DNA of 64,000 bases from Leifsonia sp. Root227. Lineage in GTDB: Bacteria > Actinomycetota > Actinomycetes > Actinomycetales > Microbacteriaceae. Under the pieces are notes generated by a model. It saw nothing but the letters and a program-made list of their open reading frames with translations, had not been told where the DNA came from and searched no databases. The position numbers and the translations under genes are program-made. Position 1 is the stretch's first letter, and every line of letters begins with the position of its first letter. The stretch covers positions 124,001 to 188,000 of the forward strand of contig NZ_LMIO01000004.1 in the NCBI RefSeq assembly GCF_001428745.1, read 5' to 3'. Of this stretch, positions 16,253-24,882 are shown one piece after another.

Positions 16253-17545
16253 TCAGAGGGGGGCGGGGACGGCGAAGGTGTGGACGGCGAGGGAGGCGTC
16301 GAGCATCTGCATGCCGGTGCCGGGGGTGAGCGGGGCGCGGTAGCGGCCTCCGGTGACCTCGACCGGGGCGACGAAGTGCTCGTGGAGGTGCTTCGTGTAC
16401 TCGATCATCCGGTTCTCCTGGCTGCCGGAGACGGCGACGAAGTCGAACATCGAGAAGTGCTGCACCGCCTCGCACAGGCCGACACCTCCCGCGTGCGGGC
16501 AGACGGGGACCCCGAACTTCGCTGCCAGCAGCAGGATCGCGATGTTCTCGTTGACCCCGGCGACGCGGGTGGAGTCGATCTGCACGATCGCGGCCGCCTG
16601 CGCCTGCAGGAGCTGCTTGAACAGCACCCTGCTCATCCCGTGCTCCCCCGTCGCGATCGGGACAGGGGCGACAGCGCGGGCGATCGCCGCGTGGGCGAGG
16701 ATGTCGTCCGGGCTGGTCGGCTCCTCCACCCAGGCCAGGTCGAACGGCTCAAGAGCGCGGATCCAGTCGATGGCCTGGTCACGGTCCCAGCGCTGGTTCG
16801 CGTCGATCGCGATCCGGATGTCCGGACCGACGGTCTCCCTGGCGATGCCGAGCCGGCGCACGTCGTCGGCAAGGTTGTCGCCGACCTTGAGCTTGATCTG
16901 CTGGAAGCCCTCCTCCACGGCCTCGCGGGCGAGCCTGCGCAGCTTGTCGTCGGAGTAGCCGAGCCAGCCGGGCGTGGTCGTGTATCCCGGGTAGCCGAGC
17001 GCGAGCAGCGTCGCCTCCCGCTCTTCCCGACCGGGGACGGCGGCACGGAGCAGCTCCAGCGCTTCCTCGCGGGTGAGCGCATCGCTGAGGTAACGGAAGT
17101 CGACCAGGTCGACGAGCTGCTCCGGAGTCATCCTGGCCAGCAGCTGCCAGAGCGGGAGTCCTGCGCGCTTGGCCTTGAGGTCCCAGAACGCGTTGACCAC
17201 GGCACCGATGGCCATGTGCATCACGCCCTTCTCCGGGCCGAGCCAGCGCAGCTGCGAGTCGTAGACGAACTCGCGCCAGAACCCGCCGAGGTCGTCCAGG
17301 ATCTCCTCGACATCACGACCGAGCACGCGGTGCGCCACTGCATCGATCGCGGCGACCTGCACATCGTTGCCGCGGCCGATCGTGAACACGAACGCGTGAC
17401 CGTCATGGCCATCCACAGCATCCGTCGTGATCCGGAGATACGCAGCCGAATAGTCCGGGTCCGGATTCATCGCGTCCGAGCCGTCCAGCATGGCCGACGT
17501 CTCGAACCGGACGTCTCGAGTTTCGAATCCAGTGACGATGCTCAC
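16253..17545 (-). CDS. L-fuconate dehydratase (enolase superfamily)
   Basis: A 430-aa enolase-superfamily dehydratase. Counting from the GTG at 17545, the residues expected for L-fuconate dehydratase are all present: K218 and K220 (KLK), metal ligands D248 (IDANQRW), E274 (WVEEP) and E301 (ATGEH), and H351 (PHAGG). The numbering coincides with what I recall for the characterised Xanthomonas enzyme. It would convert L-fuconate to 2-keto-3-deoxy-L-fuconate. GAAGGGA precedes the GTG; an ATG two codons upstream is the alternative. The frame remains open far upstream through an antisense region, which is not part of the protein. It is divergent from the arginase-like gene across a fucose-regulon palindrome. 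Confidence 0.93.
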   Translation of the reverse strand: MSIVTGFETRDVRFETSAMLDGSDAMNPDPDYSAAYLRITTDAVDGHDGHAFVFTIGRGNDVQVAAIDAVAHRVLGRDVEEILDDLGGFWREFVYDSQLRWLGPEKGVMHMAIGAVVNAFWDLKAKRAGLPLWQLLARMTPEQLVDLVDFRYLSDALTREEALELLRAAVPGREEREATLLALGYPGYTTTPGWLGYSDDKLRRLAREAVEEGFQQIKLKVGDNLADDVRRLGIARETVGPDIRIAIDANQRWDRDQAIDWIRALEPFDLAWVEEPTSPDDILAHAAIARAVAPVPIATGEHGMSRVLFKQLLQAQAAAIVQIDSTRVAGVNENIAILLLAAKFGVPVCPHAGGVGLCEAVQHFSMFDFVAVSGSQENRMIEYTKHLHEHFVAPVEVTGGRYRAPLTPGTGMQMLDASLAVHTFAVPAPL

Positions 17546-17603
17546 GCGCATCCCTTCCCATCCGTCGCCGAGCGCACCATCACGTCGGGCTTCCAACCAA
17601 CAT

Positions 17604-17618
17604 CCTATTGGATATAGG
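17604..17618. promoter_or_regulatory. Fucose-regulon operator, copy 2
   Basis: CCTATTGGATATAGG, the pattern CTAT-N5-ATAG with matching outer C/G, between the divergent fuconate dehydratase and arginase-like genes. Confidence 0.7.
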
Positions 17619-17686
17619 TAGACGTGCGCCAGTCGTTGCCCAAATCCGTCGGCGAGCCACGCCGCGACGAGAGCAGGATGGAGCGC

Positions 17687-18583
17687 ATGACAGCGAAGAC
17701 ACTCACCGTCATCGGGGCTCCCTCGAGCGCCGGAAGCTACGCGGCCGGCCAGGAGCAGGCGCCGCGCGTGCTGCGCGAGCACGGGCTCCTTGAGCGGTTG
17801 CGCGCGCGCGGCATCGCCGTACTGGACAGCGGGGACGGCCCGCTGCAGGTGTGGACGCCCGACCGCGCGCATCCACTGGCCCAGAATGTCGGGCAGGTGG
17901 CGGAGTCGGTCCTCGCCGTCTCGGAGGCGACGAAGCGCGCGCTCGCCCAGACGGACGCGGTGCTCGTGCTCGGCGGGAACTGCCTGGTCACCCTCGGCGT
18001 GATGCGGGCACTCACGGAGCACGACCCTGCACCCGGCCTGCTCTACGCCGACCGCCACTCCGACCTCAACACCCCGGCCACCACCACGGACGGCGCGCTC
18101 GACTGGATGGGCGTCGCGCACCTGCTCGGCGTCGAAGGCGCGACGTCGGAACTGCTGGATGCGCTCGGCCGATCTCCGCTCCTCGCGCCGTCCTCGCTGC
18201 ACCTCTTCGGCATCGACCCGGACGCAGCGACCCCCGGCGAGCGCCGCATCCGGGATGGGCTCGGGCTGACGATGACCACCGCCGATCAGCTCCGCGACGA
18301 TCCAGCGGCGGCCGCACGCGCCGCCGTCTCGACACTCCCAGACGGCCCGCTCGCCGTGCACCTCGACGTGGACCTGCTCGACTTCACCGACGCGCCTATC
18401 GCCGAGGACACCGGCGGCCGCAACACCGGCCCGACCCTCGCCGAGGCAATGGATGCGCTCCGCGTCGCCACGCACGACCCCCGCTTCCGCGCCCTCTCGG
18501 TCGGAGAGCTCAACCCCACCCGTGCCGCTGGCGACCCTGCCGCGATCGACCGGTTCGCCGACGCGTTGGCCGGGCTGTTCTGA
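17687..18583 (+). CDS. Arginase/ureohydrolase-fold protein with altered metal site
   Basis: About 298 aa with the ureohydrolase fold. The DxHxD motif is present as ADRHSDL (D122, H124, D126), and HLDVDLLD gives D227 and D229, followed by GELNP near the end. The first metal-ligand motif, normally GGDH, reads GGNC (96-99), so a canonical Mn ligand histidine is replaced by Cys. Its ring-facing role is therefore uncertain: it may bind one metal or hydrolyse a different substrate. It shares a divergent promoter with fuconate dehydratase, a regulon link not expected for an arginase. ATG 17687 or 17678 could be the start. Confidence 0.75.
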   Translation: MTAKTLTVIGAPSSAGSYAAGQEQAPRVLREHGLLERLRARGIAVLDSGDGPLQVWTPDRAHPLAQNVGQVAESVLAVSEATKRALAQTDAVLVLGGNCLVTLGVMRALTEHDPAPGLLYADRHSDLNTPATTTDGALDWMGVAHLLGVEGATSELLDALGRSPLLAPSSLHLFGIDPDAATPGERRIRDGLGLTMTTADQLRDDPAAAARAAVSTLPDGPLAVHLDVDLLDFTDAPIAEDTGGRNTGPTLAEAMDALRVATHDPRFRALSVGELNPTRAAGDPAAIDRFADALAGLF

Positions 18584-18595
18584 GCCAGGGCTGTT

Positions 18596-18619
18596 CCGAG
18601 CCCGATCCCGAGCCCGATC
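18596..18619. repeat. Tandem duplication of CCGAGCCCGATC
   Basis: Two exact abutting 12-bp copies between the convergent arginase-like and GntR genes; related pieces (TTCCGAGCCC) follow. Probably replication slippage in non-coding DNA. Confidence 0.6.
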
Positions 18620-18638
18620 CGTTCCGAGCCCTTCTGAG

Positions 18639-19352
18639 CTAGCTCGCCTTCTCCGCCTGCTCCAGGCTCGTCGAGATGCGCAGGTAGGACTTGGTGATGT
18701 GGTCGAGCATCGCGTTCTCTGCGGCGACGGCGTCCCCGGCGCGCAGCGCCTCGAGCACAGCTTCGTGCTCGCCGGAGGTCTCGTCGACCACGCCGTGCTT
18801 GAAGTAGATGCGGTACTGGTGCATGTGCGAGCGCAACCGCGCGATGGCGTCGGAGAGCAGCGCGTTGCCGGAGTGCTCGGCGATGATGCGGTGGAAGGCC
18901 GCATCCTGGTCGGCGAAGTCCTTGTAGTCGCGGAACCGGTCGTCGCCGCTCTGCGCCGCCTGGCCGCTGGCGTGCATCGCATCGCAGAGCTCTTCGAGCT
19001 CGACCAGCGTCTCCGGCGTGAGCTCGCCGACCGCGTTGCGGGTGGCGTACGGCTCCATCAGGCGGCGCATCTCGAAGAGCTGGCGCAGGCCCTCGCTGTC
19101 GAGCAGGGGCGCGGCGGTGTAGCCCTTGAGCGCCTGCTTGACCACCAGGCCCTCCGACTCGAGCCTGGCGAGCGCCTCGCGCACCGGAGTGGGCGAGACG
19201 TTGAGCTGGCGGGCGATGCCGTCGATGCTGGCCCGGCTTCCCGGCTCGATGACCTGGTCCATGAGCAGTCCGAGAACCGCGTCGTACACGTCGTCGGCGA
19301 GCGCCCTCCTCGCGGGGAGGAAGTGCGCGCCAGGTGCTGGTTCGGTGGTCAT
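18639..19352 (-). CDS. GntR/FCD-family regulator, probable fucose regulator
   Basis: A 237-aa GntR regulator of the FadR/FCD type. The winged HTH has [20 protein letters not shown] (about 46-65). The FCD domain contains [17 protein letters not shown] and a later [15 protein letters not shown], supplying the Asp/His metal-site residues usual in this family. It follows the aldo-keto reductase gene on the same strand, separated by 55 bp. As the only such regulator inside the fucose cluster it is the natural partner of the CTAT-N5-ATAG palindromes at 14458, 17604 and 26276; the effector is probably a pathway acid such as fuconate. That pairing is inference. Confidence 0.88.
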   Translation of the reverse strand: MTTEPAPGAHFLPARRALADDVYDAVLGLLMDQVIEPGSRASIDGIARQLNVSPTPVREALARLESEGLVVKQALKGYTAAPLLDSEGLRQLFEMRRLMEPYATRNAVGELTPETLVELEELCDAMHASGQAAQSGDDRFRDYKDFADQDAAFHRIIAEHSGNALLSDAIARLRSHMHQYRIYFKHGVVDETSGEHEAVLEALRAGDAVAAENAMLDHITKSYLRISTSLEQAEKAS

Positions 19353-19407
19353 GCAGACATCGTAGGGGTTCGTCGGAGCGAAAGAGAGGATAGAGGATGC
19401 AGGATTC

Positions 19408-20403
19408 TCACGGCAGCAGCCCCGCCTCCGCGAGTTCCGCCCAGAGCGCGTCCGGCACGGGAACGGCCGCGAGCCCGGCGTTGCGGGTGATCTGGTCGGC
19501 CGAGTCAGCACCGAGCACGACGGTGGCGACGGCCGGGTGACGCAGCGGGAACTGCACGGCCAGCTGGGGCACGGTCACGCCGTACGGAGCCGCGATGTCC
19601 GCGATCCTCGAGGCGCGCTCGACCAGCGCATCCGGTGCCGTGCCGTAGTTGTACGTCGCTCCCTGGATCGGCCGGTCGGTCGCGAGGATGCCCGAGTTGA
19701 ACACCGCTGCGACCGCCACGGACACGCCGCGCTCTGCGGCGGCGGGAAGCAGGTCGTGCTCGGCCGCCTGGTCGAGCAGCGTGTACCTGCCGGCGCACAT
19801 CACGATGTCGAGGTCGGTCTCCCGCACGAACCTGGTGAGCATCGCCGACTGGTTCATTCCCGCGCCGTACGACCGGATGACACCCTGCGACCGCAGCTCG
19901 TCGAGCGCGGGGAACGCCCCATCGAGCGCCTCACGTTCGTGCTCGTCTGGATCGTGGACGAACACCACGTCGATGCGGTCGAGGCCGAGCCTGGTCAGCG
20001 AGTCCTCGATCGAGCGGAGGACGCCGTCGCGCGAGTAGTCCATCCGCCGCCGCGTGGTCGACGGCACGGCGAACAGGTTGCCGATGTCGGTGTCCCCGTC
20101 GCGGTAGTCGGGGTTGGGTTCGAGCACGCGGCCGACCTTGGTCGACAGCACGAACGCATCCCGGTCGTACTGCTGCAGCCCGAGGCCGAGGCGCTGCTCC
20201 GCCAGGCCGAGACCGTAGTGCGGGGCCGTGTCGAAGTACCGGATGCCCGCCTCCCACGCCGCGGGCACGATTCCGGGCCAGACGTCGGCGGCGAGCGGGC
20301 GGTAGAGGTTACCGAGGGCGGCGACGCCGTAGCCGATCGGTCCGACTGTCAGTCCGCTGCGGCCGTATGCACGGGATGCGGTGAGGGTGTTCACGATGTC
20401 CAT
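19408..20403 (-). CDS. Aldo/keto reductase, probable L-fucose 1-dehydrogenase
   Basis: A 331-aa AKR of the D-threo-aldose/L-fucose dehydrogenase type. The catalytic tetrad is D58 (FDTAPHYG), Y63, K89 (LSTKVGR) and the His of VFVHDPDEHE. TVVLGADSADQI is the family C-terminal phosphate-binding region. The enzyme group oxidises L-fucose (or D-arabinose, L-galactose) to the 1,5-lactone with NAD(P), which is the step this cluster needs before the lactonase. Its start lies 5 bp after the stop of the upstream enolase-family gene, and its ribosome site is weak, so coupling is likely. Confidence 0.87.
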   Translation of the reverse strand: MDIVNTLTASRAYGRSGLTVGPIGYGVAALGNLYRPLAADVWPGIVPAAWEAGIRYFDTAPHYGLGLAEQRLGLGLQQYDRDAFVLSTKVGRVLEPNPDYRDGDTDIGNLFAVPSTTRRRMDYSRDGVLRSIEDSLTRLGLDRIDVVFVHDPDEHEREALDGAFPALDELRSQGVIRSYGAGMNQSAMLTRFVRETDLDIVMCAGRYTLLDQAAEHDLLPAAAERGVSVAVAAVFNSGILATDRPIQGATYNYGTAPDALVERASRIADIAAPYGVTVPQLAVQFPLRHPAVATVVLGADSADQITRNAGLAAVPVPDALWAELAEAGLLP

Positions 20404-20408
20404 TCTGC

Positions 20409-21533
20409 TCAGCCGACCCTCAGGTCGTCGATGGCGTCGAAGTCCCATTCGATGCCGAGGCCGGGCGTGGTCGGGGCGACGCCGGCGCCGTCGCTCACGA
20501 TCATCTCGCTGCGCGTCACGGCGCGGAGCTGCGGGATGTGCTCCAGGTAGAGCGCGTTCGGGATGGCGCAGCACAGCGAGACGTGCAGCTCCATCAGGAA
20601 GTGAGGCGCCACGGACACGTTGAACGCCTCCGCCAGGTGCGCCACCTTCAGCCACGGCGTGATGCCGCCGACCCGCGCCACATCCACCTGCACGATCGAG
20701 GCTGCGCCTGCCTGCAGATACTCGCGGAAGTGCCCGACGGAGTAGATCGACTCCCCCACCGCGACCGGCAGGCTGGTGGCCTCCGCGAGCCGGCGATGCC
20801 CTGCGACATCCTCTGCCGGCAGCGGCTCCTCGAACCAGAAGATGTCCAGCTTCTCGAACAGGGCGGCGCGCCGGATCGCCTCCGCCGCCGTCATGGACTG
20901 GTTGGCGTCGACCATGATGTCCATGCCAGGCCCGACAGCATCCCGAACGGCGGCGAGCCTGTCGAAGTCCTCGTGCCCGCGCGGCTTGCCGACCTTGATC
21001 TTCACGCCGTTCATCCCCAGCGCCTTCGACTCCATGGCCTGCGCGACCAGCTCTTCCGTCGTGAAGTGCAGCCAGCCGCCCTCCGTGTCGTACAACGGGA
21101 TGCTCGGCCGCGCACCGCCTGCCGCCACCCACAGCGGCAGACCGGCGGCCTTGCAGCGCGCGTCCCACACCGCCGTGTCCACCGCCGCGAGCGCGAGCGA
21201 CGTGATGAGCCCGACCGTGGTGGCGCGGGTCGACGAGAAGAGCGCACGCCACACGGCCTCCGGACGGTTCGCGTCCATCCCGAGCAGCACATCCAGCAGG
21301 CCGGTGCGCAGCAGGCTGAGCACCGCGCCGCCACCGGTGCCGATCGTGTAGCTGTAGCCGACGCCCTCCACGCCCCCCGCGGTCCGGATGCGCACGAAGA
21401 TCGTCTCCTGCTTCACGAACGACTGCACAGCATCCGTGCGGACGGTCTCCACTTCGAGATCGCTCAGCCACGCCTCGGCGAAGACGATGGTGCCGTCCAC
21501 GGCGATGCGGTCGATGGGCGGTGCGAGGGTCAT
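20409..21533 (-). CDS. Mandelate racemase/enolase-superfamily sugar-acid dehydratase
   Basis: A 374-aa enolase-superfamily member with the mandelate-racemase layout: K178/K180 (KIKVG), D209 (VDANQS), E235 (WFEEP), E261 (VGES) and H311 (APHF). The KxK plus His arrangement allows dehydration or epimerisation of an acid sugar. It is distinct from the fuconate dehydratase in the same cluster and shorter by about 55 aa. It is first after the permease genes, starts after AGGAAAG, and is coupled to the aldo-keto reductase. It could act on a related acid (galactonate, arabinonate, fuconate epimer); the substrate is not deducible from the residues seen. Confidence 0.87.
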   Translation of the reverse strand: MTLAPPIDRIAVDGTIVFAEAWLSDLEVETVRTDAVQSFVKQETIFVRIRTAGGVEGVGYSYTIGTGGGAVLSLLRTGLLDVLLGMDANRPEAVWRALFSSTRATTVGLITSLALAAVDTAVWDARCKAAGLPLWVAAGGARPSIPLYDTEGGWLHFTTEELVAQAMESKALGMNGVKIKVGKPRGHEDFDRLAAVRDAVGPGMDIMVDANQSMTAAEAIRRAALFEKLDIFWFEEPLPAEDVAGHRRLAEATSLPVAVGESIYSVGHFREYLQAGAASIVQVDVARVGGITPWLKVAHLAEAFNVSVAPHFLMELHVSLCCAIPNALYLEHIPQLRAVTRSEMIVSDGAGVAPTTPGLGIEWDFDAIDDLRVG

Positions 21534-21592
21534 CTGATCTGCTTTCCTGGATTGTAGGTCGGGTCGGCTGCGCGTCTGCGTTTCCGCGCGGG

Positions 21593-22483
21593 TCACCGGC
21601 CGCCGAAGCCGCCGAGGGCGACGCCCTTGATGAGCTGGCGCTGCAGCACGGCCACGATGACGAGCGACGGGATGATCGCGAGAGTCGACGCGGCCATCAT
21701 CAGACTCCACTGGGTGCCGTGCTCCCCGGTGAACATCGAGAGGCCGAGCGGGACGGTCGCGAGCTCCTGGCTGTTGATGATGATCAGCGGCCAGAGGTAC
21801 GAGTTGTAGTAGCCGACGAAAGAGAACACCCCGAGCACGGACAGCGGGGCCGTGAGCTGCGGGAGCAGCACCGACCACAGGGTCCTGAACCGGGATGCGC
21901 CGTCGATCAGCGCCGCCTCCTCGAACTCGATCGGGATGGTCAGGAAGAACTGCCGCAGCAGGAACGTGCCGAACGCTGTGAAGGCGAACGGGATGATCAG
22001 CGCCGTGTACGTGTCGACCAGACCGAGCTGGTTCATCATGATGAACAGCGGCACGACCAGCACTTCCTGCGGGAGAACGAGCGTCAGCACGTAGAGCAGG
22101 AAGATGCGGTCGCGGTACTTGAACCGAAGCCGGGAGAACGCGTACGCGGACAGCACGGCGACGATCACCGACAGCAGCGCGCCCATGATCGCGACGAAGA
22201 AGCCGTTGAAGATGAAGCGCCCGAACGGCACCAGGGTCCACGCGTCCACGAAGTTCGACCACTTGACCTCGGAGCCGATGAACGACGGCTTCGCCGAGAA
22301 CACCTCGGACTCCGGCTTGAGAGCCGAGAAGAACATCCAGATGAACGGGAAGGTGAACACCAGTGCCACGATCGCCATCACCAGGGTGTTGAGCCAGGTC
22401 TTGGTGGCTGTGACCTTCTGGGCGCGGCGCATCCTGGGCTTGCGCCGGGTCACGGTGTCGCGTGCGAGCGTCTCACTTGTCAT
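21593..22483 (-). CDS. Sugar ABC transporter permease, MalG type
   Basis: A 296-aa CUT1-class permease with six hydrophobic segments. The EAA loop reads EEAALIDGASRFRTLWSVLL, the contact site for the ATPase. It pairs with the MalF-type gene, which it overlaps by 11 bp. No ATPase gene is in the cluster, so a shared MsiK-type ATPase elsewhere is presumed, as is usual in Actinobacteria. Expected substrate: fucose or fucosylated oligosaccharide, from the adjacent fucosidases. Confidence 0.92.
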   Translation of the reverse strand: MTSETLARDTVTRRKPRMRRAQKVTATKTWLNTLVMAIVALVFTFPFIWMFFSALKPESEVFSAKPSFIGSEVKWSNFVDAWTLVPFGRFIFNGFFVAIMGALLSVIVAVLSAYAFSRLRFKYRDRIFLLYVLTLVLPQEVLVVPLFIMMNQLGLVDTYTALIIPFAFTAFGTFLLRQFFLTIPIEFEEAALIDGASRFRTLWSVLLPQLTAPLSVLGVFSFVGYYNSYLWPLIIINSQELATVPLGLSMFTGEHGTQWSLMMAASTLAIIPSLVIVAVLQRQLIKGVALGGFGGR

Positions 22484-23456
22484 AGTTCACCCACTTCTTC
22501 TGCCCGGCGAACTGCAGGGCGGTGATGAGCATCACGACGATGAACAGGATCCAGGCGAGCGCCGATGCGTAGCCGAGCCTGTCGAACACGAAGCCGTTGC
22601 GGTACAGGTAGAGCACGAACGTGTTCGTCGACTCGCCAGGGCCGCCCTGGGTCAGGATCTGCGGCTGCACGAACACCTGGAACGCGCCGATCATGGTCAT
22701 CGTCATGGTGAAGAACAGCGAGGGCGAGATCATCGGAAGGATGATCGACCGCAACCGCTGCCAGGCGCTGGTGCCGTCCATCCTGGACGCCTCGAGGATC
22801 TCCTTGGGGATGCTGCCGAGACCGGCGGAGAGCACGATCACGTTGTAGCCGAACGACTGCCACACCGACATCGCGATCACCGAGAACAGGGCGAACGACG
22901 CATCGGACAGCCAGCTGGGGCCCTGGATGCCGACGGACGCGAGAGCCGAGTTCACCAGGCCGTTGTCGCTGAGCAGCAGTCGCCACACCAGAGCGTTTGC
23001 GACCATCGGCGTGATGGCCGGGAGGAAGAAGATCACCCTCCAGAAGCCGGAGAACTTGATCCTCGTGTTCAGCCACAGCGAGACAGCCAGCGCGAGCACC
23101 AGGTTGAGCGCTGTGTAGACGAACGCGAAGATCACCGTGTTGATCAGGACCGTGTAGAACGTCGGGTCGGAGAACAGTTTCTGGTAGTTGGCGAAGCCGA
23201 CGAAGGTCGGGGTGCCGAACAGCGGCCACTCGAACAGGCTGATGACCAGCGAGCCGAGCAGCGGGACCAGGATGAAGAAGGTGAATCCGGCAAGCCCCGG
23301 CCACAGGTAGGCGAGCGCGACGAGACCGTCGCCCTTGCGCTTCTTGTTCGCGCGAGGCGGGGTGGGGTGCGGGACCCCGAAGGGCCTCGTTTCGGGCGCG
23401 GCGGACGCCGCCGTCTCCTTCGAGACGACGGCGCCCGTGATCAGCGGGGAAGCCAT
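22473..23456 (-). CDS. Sugar ABC transporter permease, MalF type
   Basis: A 327-aa CUT1 permease. A polar N-terminal stretch of about 45 residues precedes the first helix, LVALAYLWPGLAGFTFFILV. The EAA loop (EILEASRMDGTSAWQRLRSI) is present. It lies 4 bp after the binding-protein gene and overlaps the MalG-type gene, so the three are one operon. Together they form the inner-membrane channel for the sugar delivered by the lipoprotein. Confidence 0.92.
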   Translation of the reverse strand: MASPLITGAVVSKETAASAAPETRPFGVPHPTPPRANKKRKGDGLVALAYLWPGLAGFTFFILVPLLGSLVISLFEWPLFGTPTFVGFANYQKLFSDPTFYTVLINTVIFAFVYTALNLVLALAVSLWLNTRIKFSGFWRVIFFLPAITPMVANALVWRLLLSDNGLVNSALASVGIQGPSWLSDASFALFSVIAMSVWQSFGYNVIVLSAGLGSIPKEILEASRMDGTSAWQRLRSIILPMISPSLFFTMTMTMIGAFQVFVQPQILTQGGPGESTNTFVLYLYRNGFVFDRLGYASALAWILFIVVMLITALQFAGQKKWVNYDK

Positions 23457-23460
23457 GCGG

Positions 23461-24708
23461 CTACTGCCCCACCGAGTTCTGGATCGTGTTCATCACGTCC
23501 TTTGCCGTCTTGTCACCGCGGTACCCTTCGACGCCGTACTGGGTGAACAGGGTCTCCACCTGATTCCAGGTGGGGGTGGTGAGCTGCGCCGTTGCGTTGC
23601 CGAGCAGTGCCTGCACGGCCGCGGCCGCCTCAGGCGTCTTGCCCTCCGCCCACGCCGACTGGGCGTCTGCACGGGAGGGCACGATGCCGCGCTTCTCCGC
23701 CTGGCCCTTGAGCACGCTGGTGTCCGTCATCGCCTGGATGGCCTTGAACGCGCCGTCCGGGTCCTTGCAGTTCTTCGCGATGCCGAAGCCGGAGCCCGCC
23801 GTCATACCGTGCGCCTTGCCGGAGGTGGACGGGACGATCGTCACGCCCATCTGGAACTTGGCGGCGCTGGCGAAGGTGCCGTACATCCACGGCCCCTCGA
23901 TCAGCATGTCGGCCGTGCCGCCGGTGAACGCCGCCTGGGCGACGTCGGAGCCGTCCGCCGCGTTCGGCGCCGCTGCGATGCCCTCCTTGTTGACCAGGTC
24001 GAAGTACGACTGCACCTGGTCGACCAGCTTGGAGTTGGTCAGGTCGAGCTTGCCGTTCTTGACCGCCTCAGCGCCGTCGGCGATGGCCCAGGCGTTCGGG
24101 ATGAAGAAGCCGGGCTCGATGGCGAGCGCCTTGTGGTCGGCCGTGGTGAGCTTCTTCGCGTCGGAGAGGAACTGCTCACGCGTGTACGTGGTGCTCGGGA
24201 GCTCCAGACCGGCCTTCTTGAACGCATCCACGTTGTAGTAGAGGACGATCGGTTCTGCGTCGTACGGGATGGCGCGGATGGTGCCGTCGACCGTCATGCC
24301 CTTGAGCATGGACGAGTCGAACGCCGAGGTGTCGAGCTTGTACTTCTTGATCAGGTCGTTCAGCGGCATGAGCAGCCCGCCGAGTTCTTGTGCACGCGCG
24401 GCCTGCGTGGTGAGCAGGCAGGGCGGGTTGGAGCCGCTGAGACGGGTCTTGACCTTCGTCCAGTAGTCGTTGAAGCTCGGTCCGTCGATGGTCACGTCGA
24501 GCTTCGGGTCGACCTTCTTGCCGAGGTCGATGAAGCCCTGCCACTGGTCGCGGTCGCTTTGACTGCTCACCCAGGTGTACATCGAGATGGGGCCACCGGA
24601 TGCGTTCCCGCCTCCGCCGCCCGCGCATCCCGCGAGTGCGGTGAGCGCTCCTGCCAGTACGATTGCGGTTCCGATCCTGCTCGCCGCGCGCTTGCTTCGT
24701 GGTGTCAC
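23461..24708 (-). CDS. Sugar ABC transporter substrate-binding lipoprotein (fucose cluster)
   Basis: A 415-aa extracellular solute-binding protein of family 1. The signal peptide ends in the lipobox ALAGC followed by a Gly-rich linker. Mature features include MYTWVSSQSDRDQW and the aromatic-rich AMLIEGPWMYG-type segment (here DMLIEGPWMYGTF) typical of oligosaccharide binders. I chose the GTG at 24708 because GGAGGAGG stands eight bases before it; in-frame ATG codons upstream at 24726 and 24735 lack a site. It is first in the transporter operon, divergent-facing a degenerate fucose operator at 24803-24824. Confidence 0.9.
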   Translation of the reverse strand: MTPRSKRAASRIGTAIVLAGALTALAGCAGGGGGNASGGPISMYTWVSSQSDRDQWQGFIDLGKKVDPKLDVTIDGPSFNDYWTKVKTRLSGSNPPCLLTTQAARAQELGGLLMPLNDLIKKYKLDTSAFDSSMLKGMTVDGTIRAIPYDAEPIVLYYNVDAFKKAGLELPSTTYTREQFLSDAKKLTTADHKALAIEPGFFIPNAWAIADGAEAVKNGKLDLTNSKLVDQVQSYFDLVNKEGIAAAPNAADGSDVAQAAFTGGTADMLIEGPWMYGTFASAAKFQMGVTIVPSTSGKAHGMTAGSGFGIAKNCKDPDGAFKAIQAMTDTSVLKGQAEKRGIVPSRADAQSAWAEGKTPEAAAAVQALLGNATAQLTTPTWNQVETLFTQYGVEGYRGDKTAKDVMNTIQNSVGQ

Positions 24709-24802
24709 TTGCTGTGCCTCCTCCATTGGATTCATCAAAATGTGATCGCCTACTGAGCCTGCTGTTTCGCGGAGGTGCCCTCCCGGGCTCCAGATCCACG
24801 AT

Positions 24803-24824
24803 CCTATAGGGTCTTTGATATAGG
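24803..24824. promoter_or_regulatory. Fucose-regulon operator-like site, degenerate
   Basis: CCTATA-N10-TATAGG, a dyad with the same half-sites as the CTAT-N5-ATAG operators but wider spacing, about 95 bp upstream of the binding-protein gene. It may be two overlapping weak sites. Confidence 0.5.
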
Positions 24825-24882
24825 TTATGGGGAGCATAAGCGGATGCGCCCCGGCAGGTCAAGTAGTCGACCGGGTCTGCCT

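Noticed and set aside
17546..18982. Long open extension upstream of the fuconate dehydratase frame
   Set aside because: The frame stays open for about 480 codons but is antisense to the arginase-like gene, is Arg/Ala/Gly-rich, has no domain, and the dehydratase residue numbering fits the GTG at 17545.
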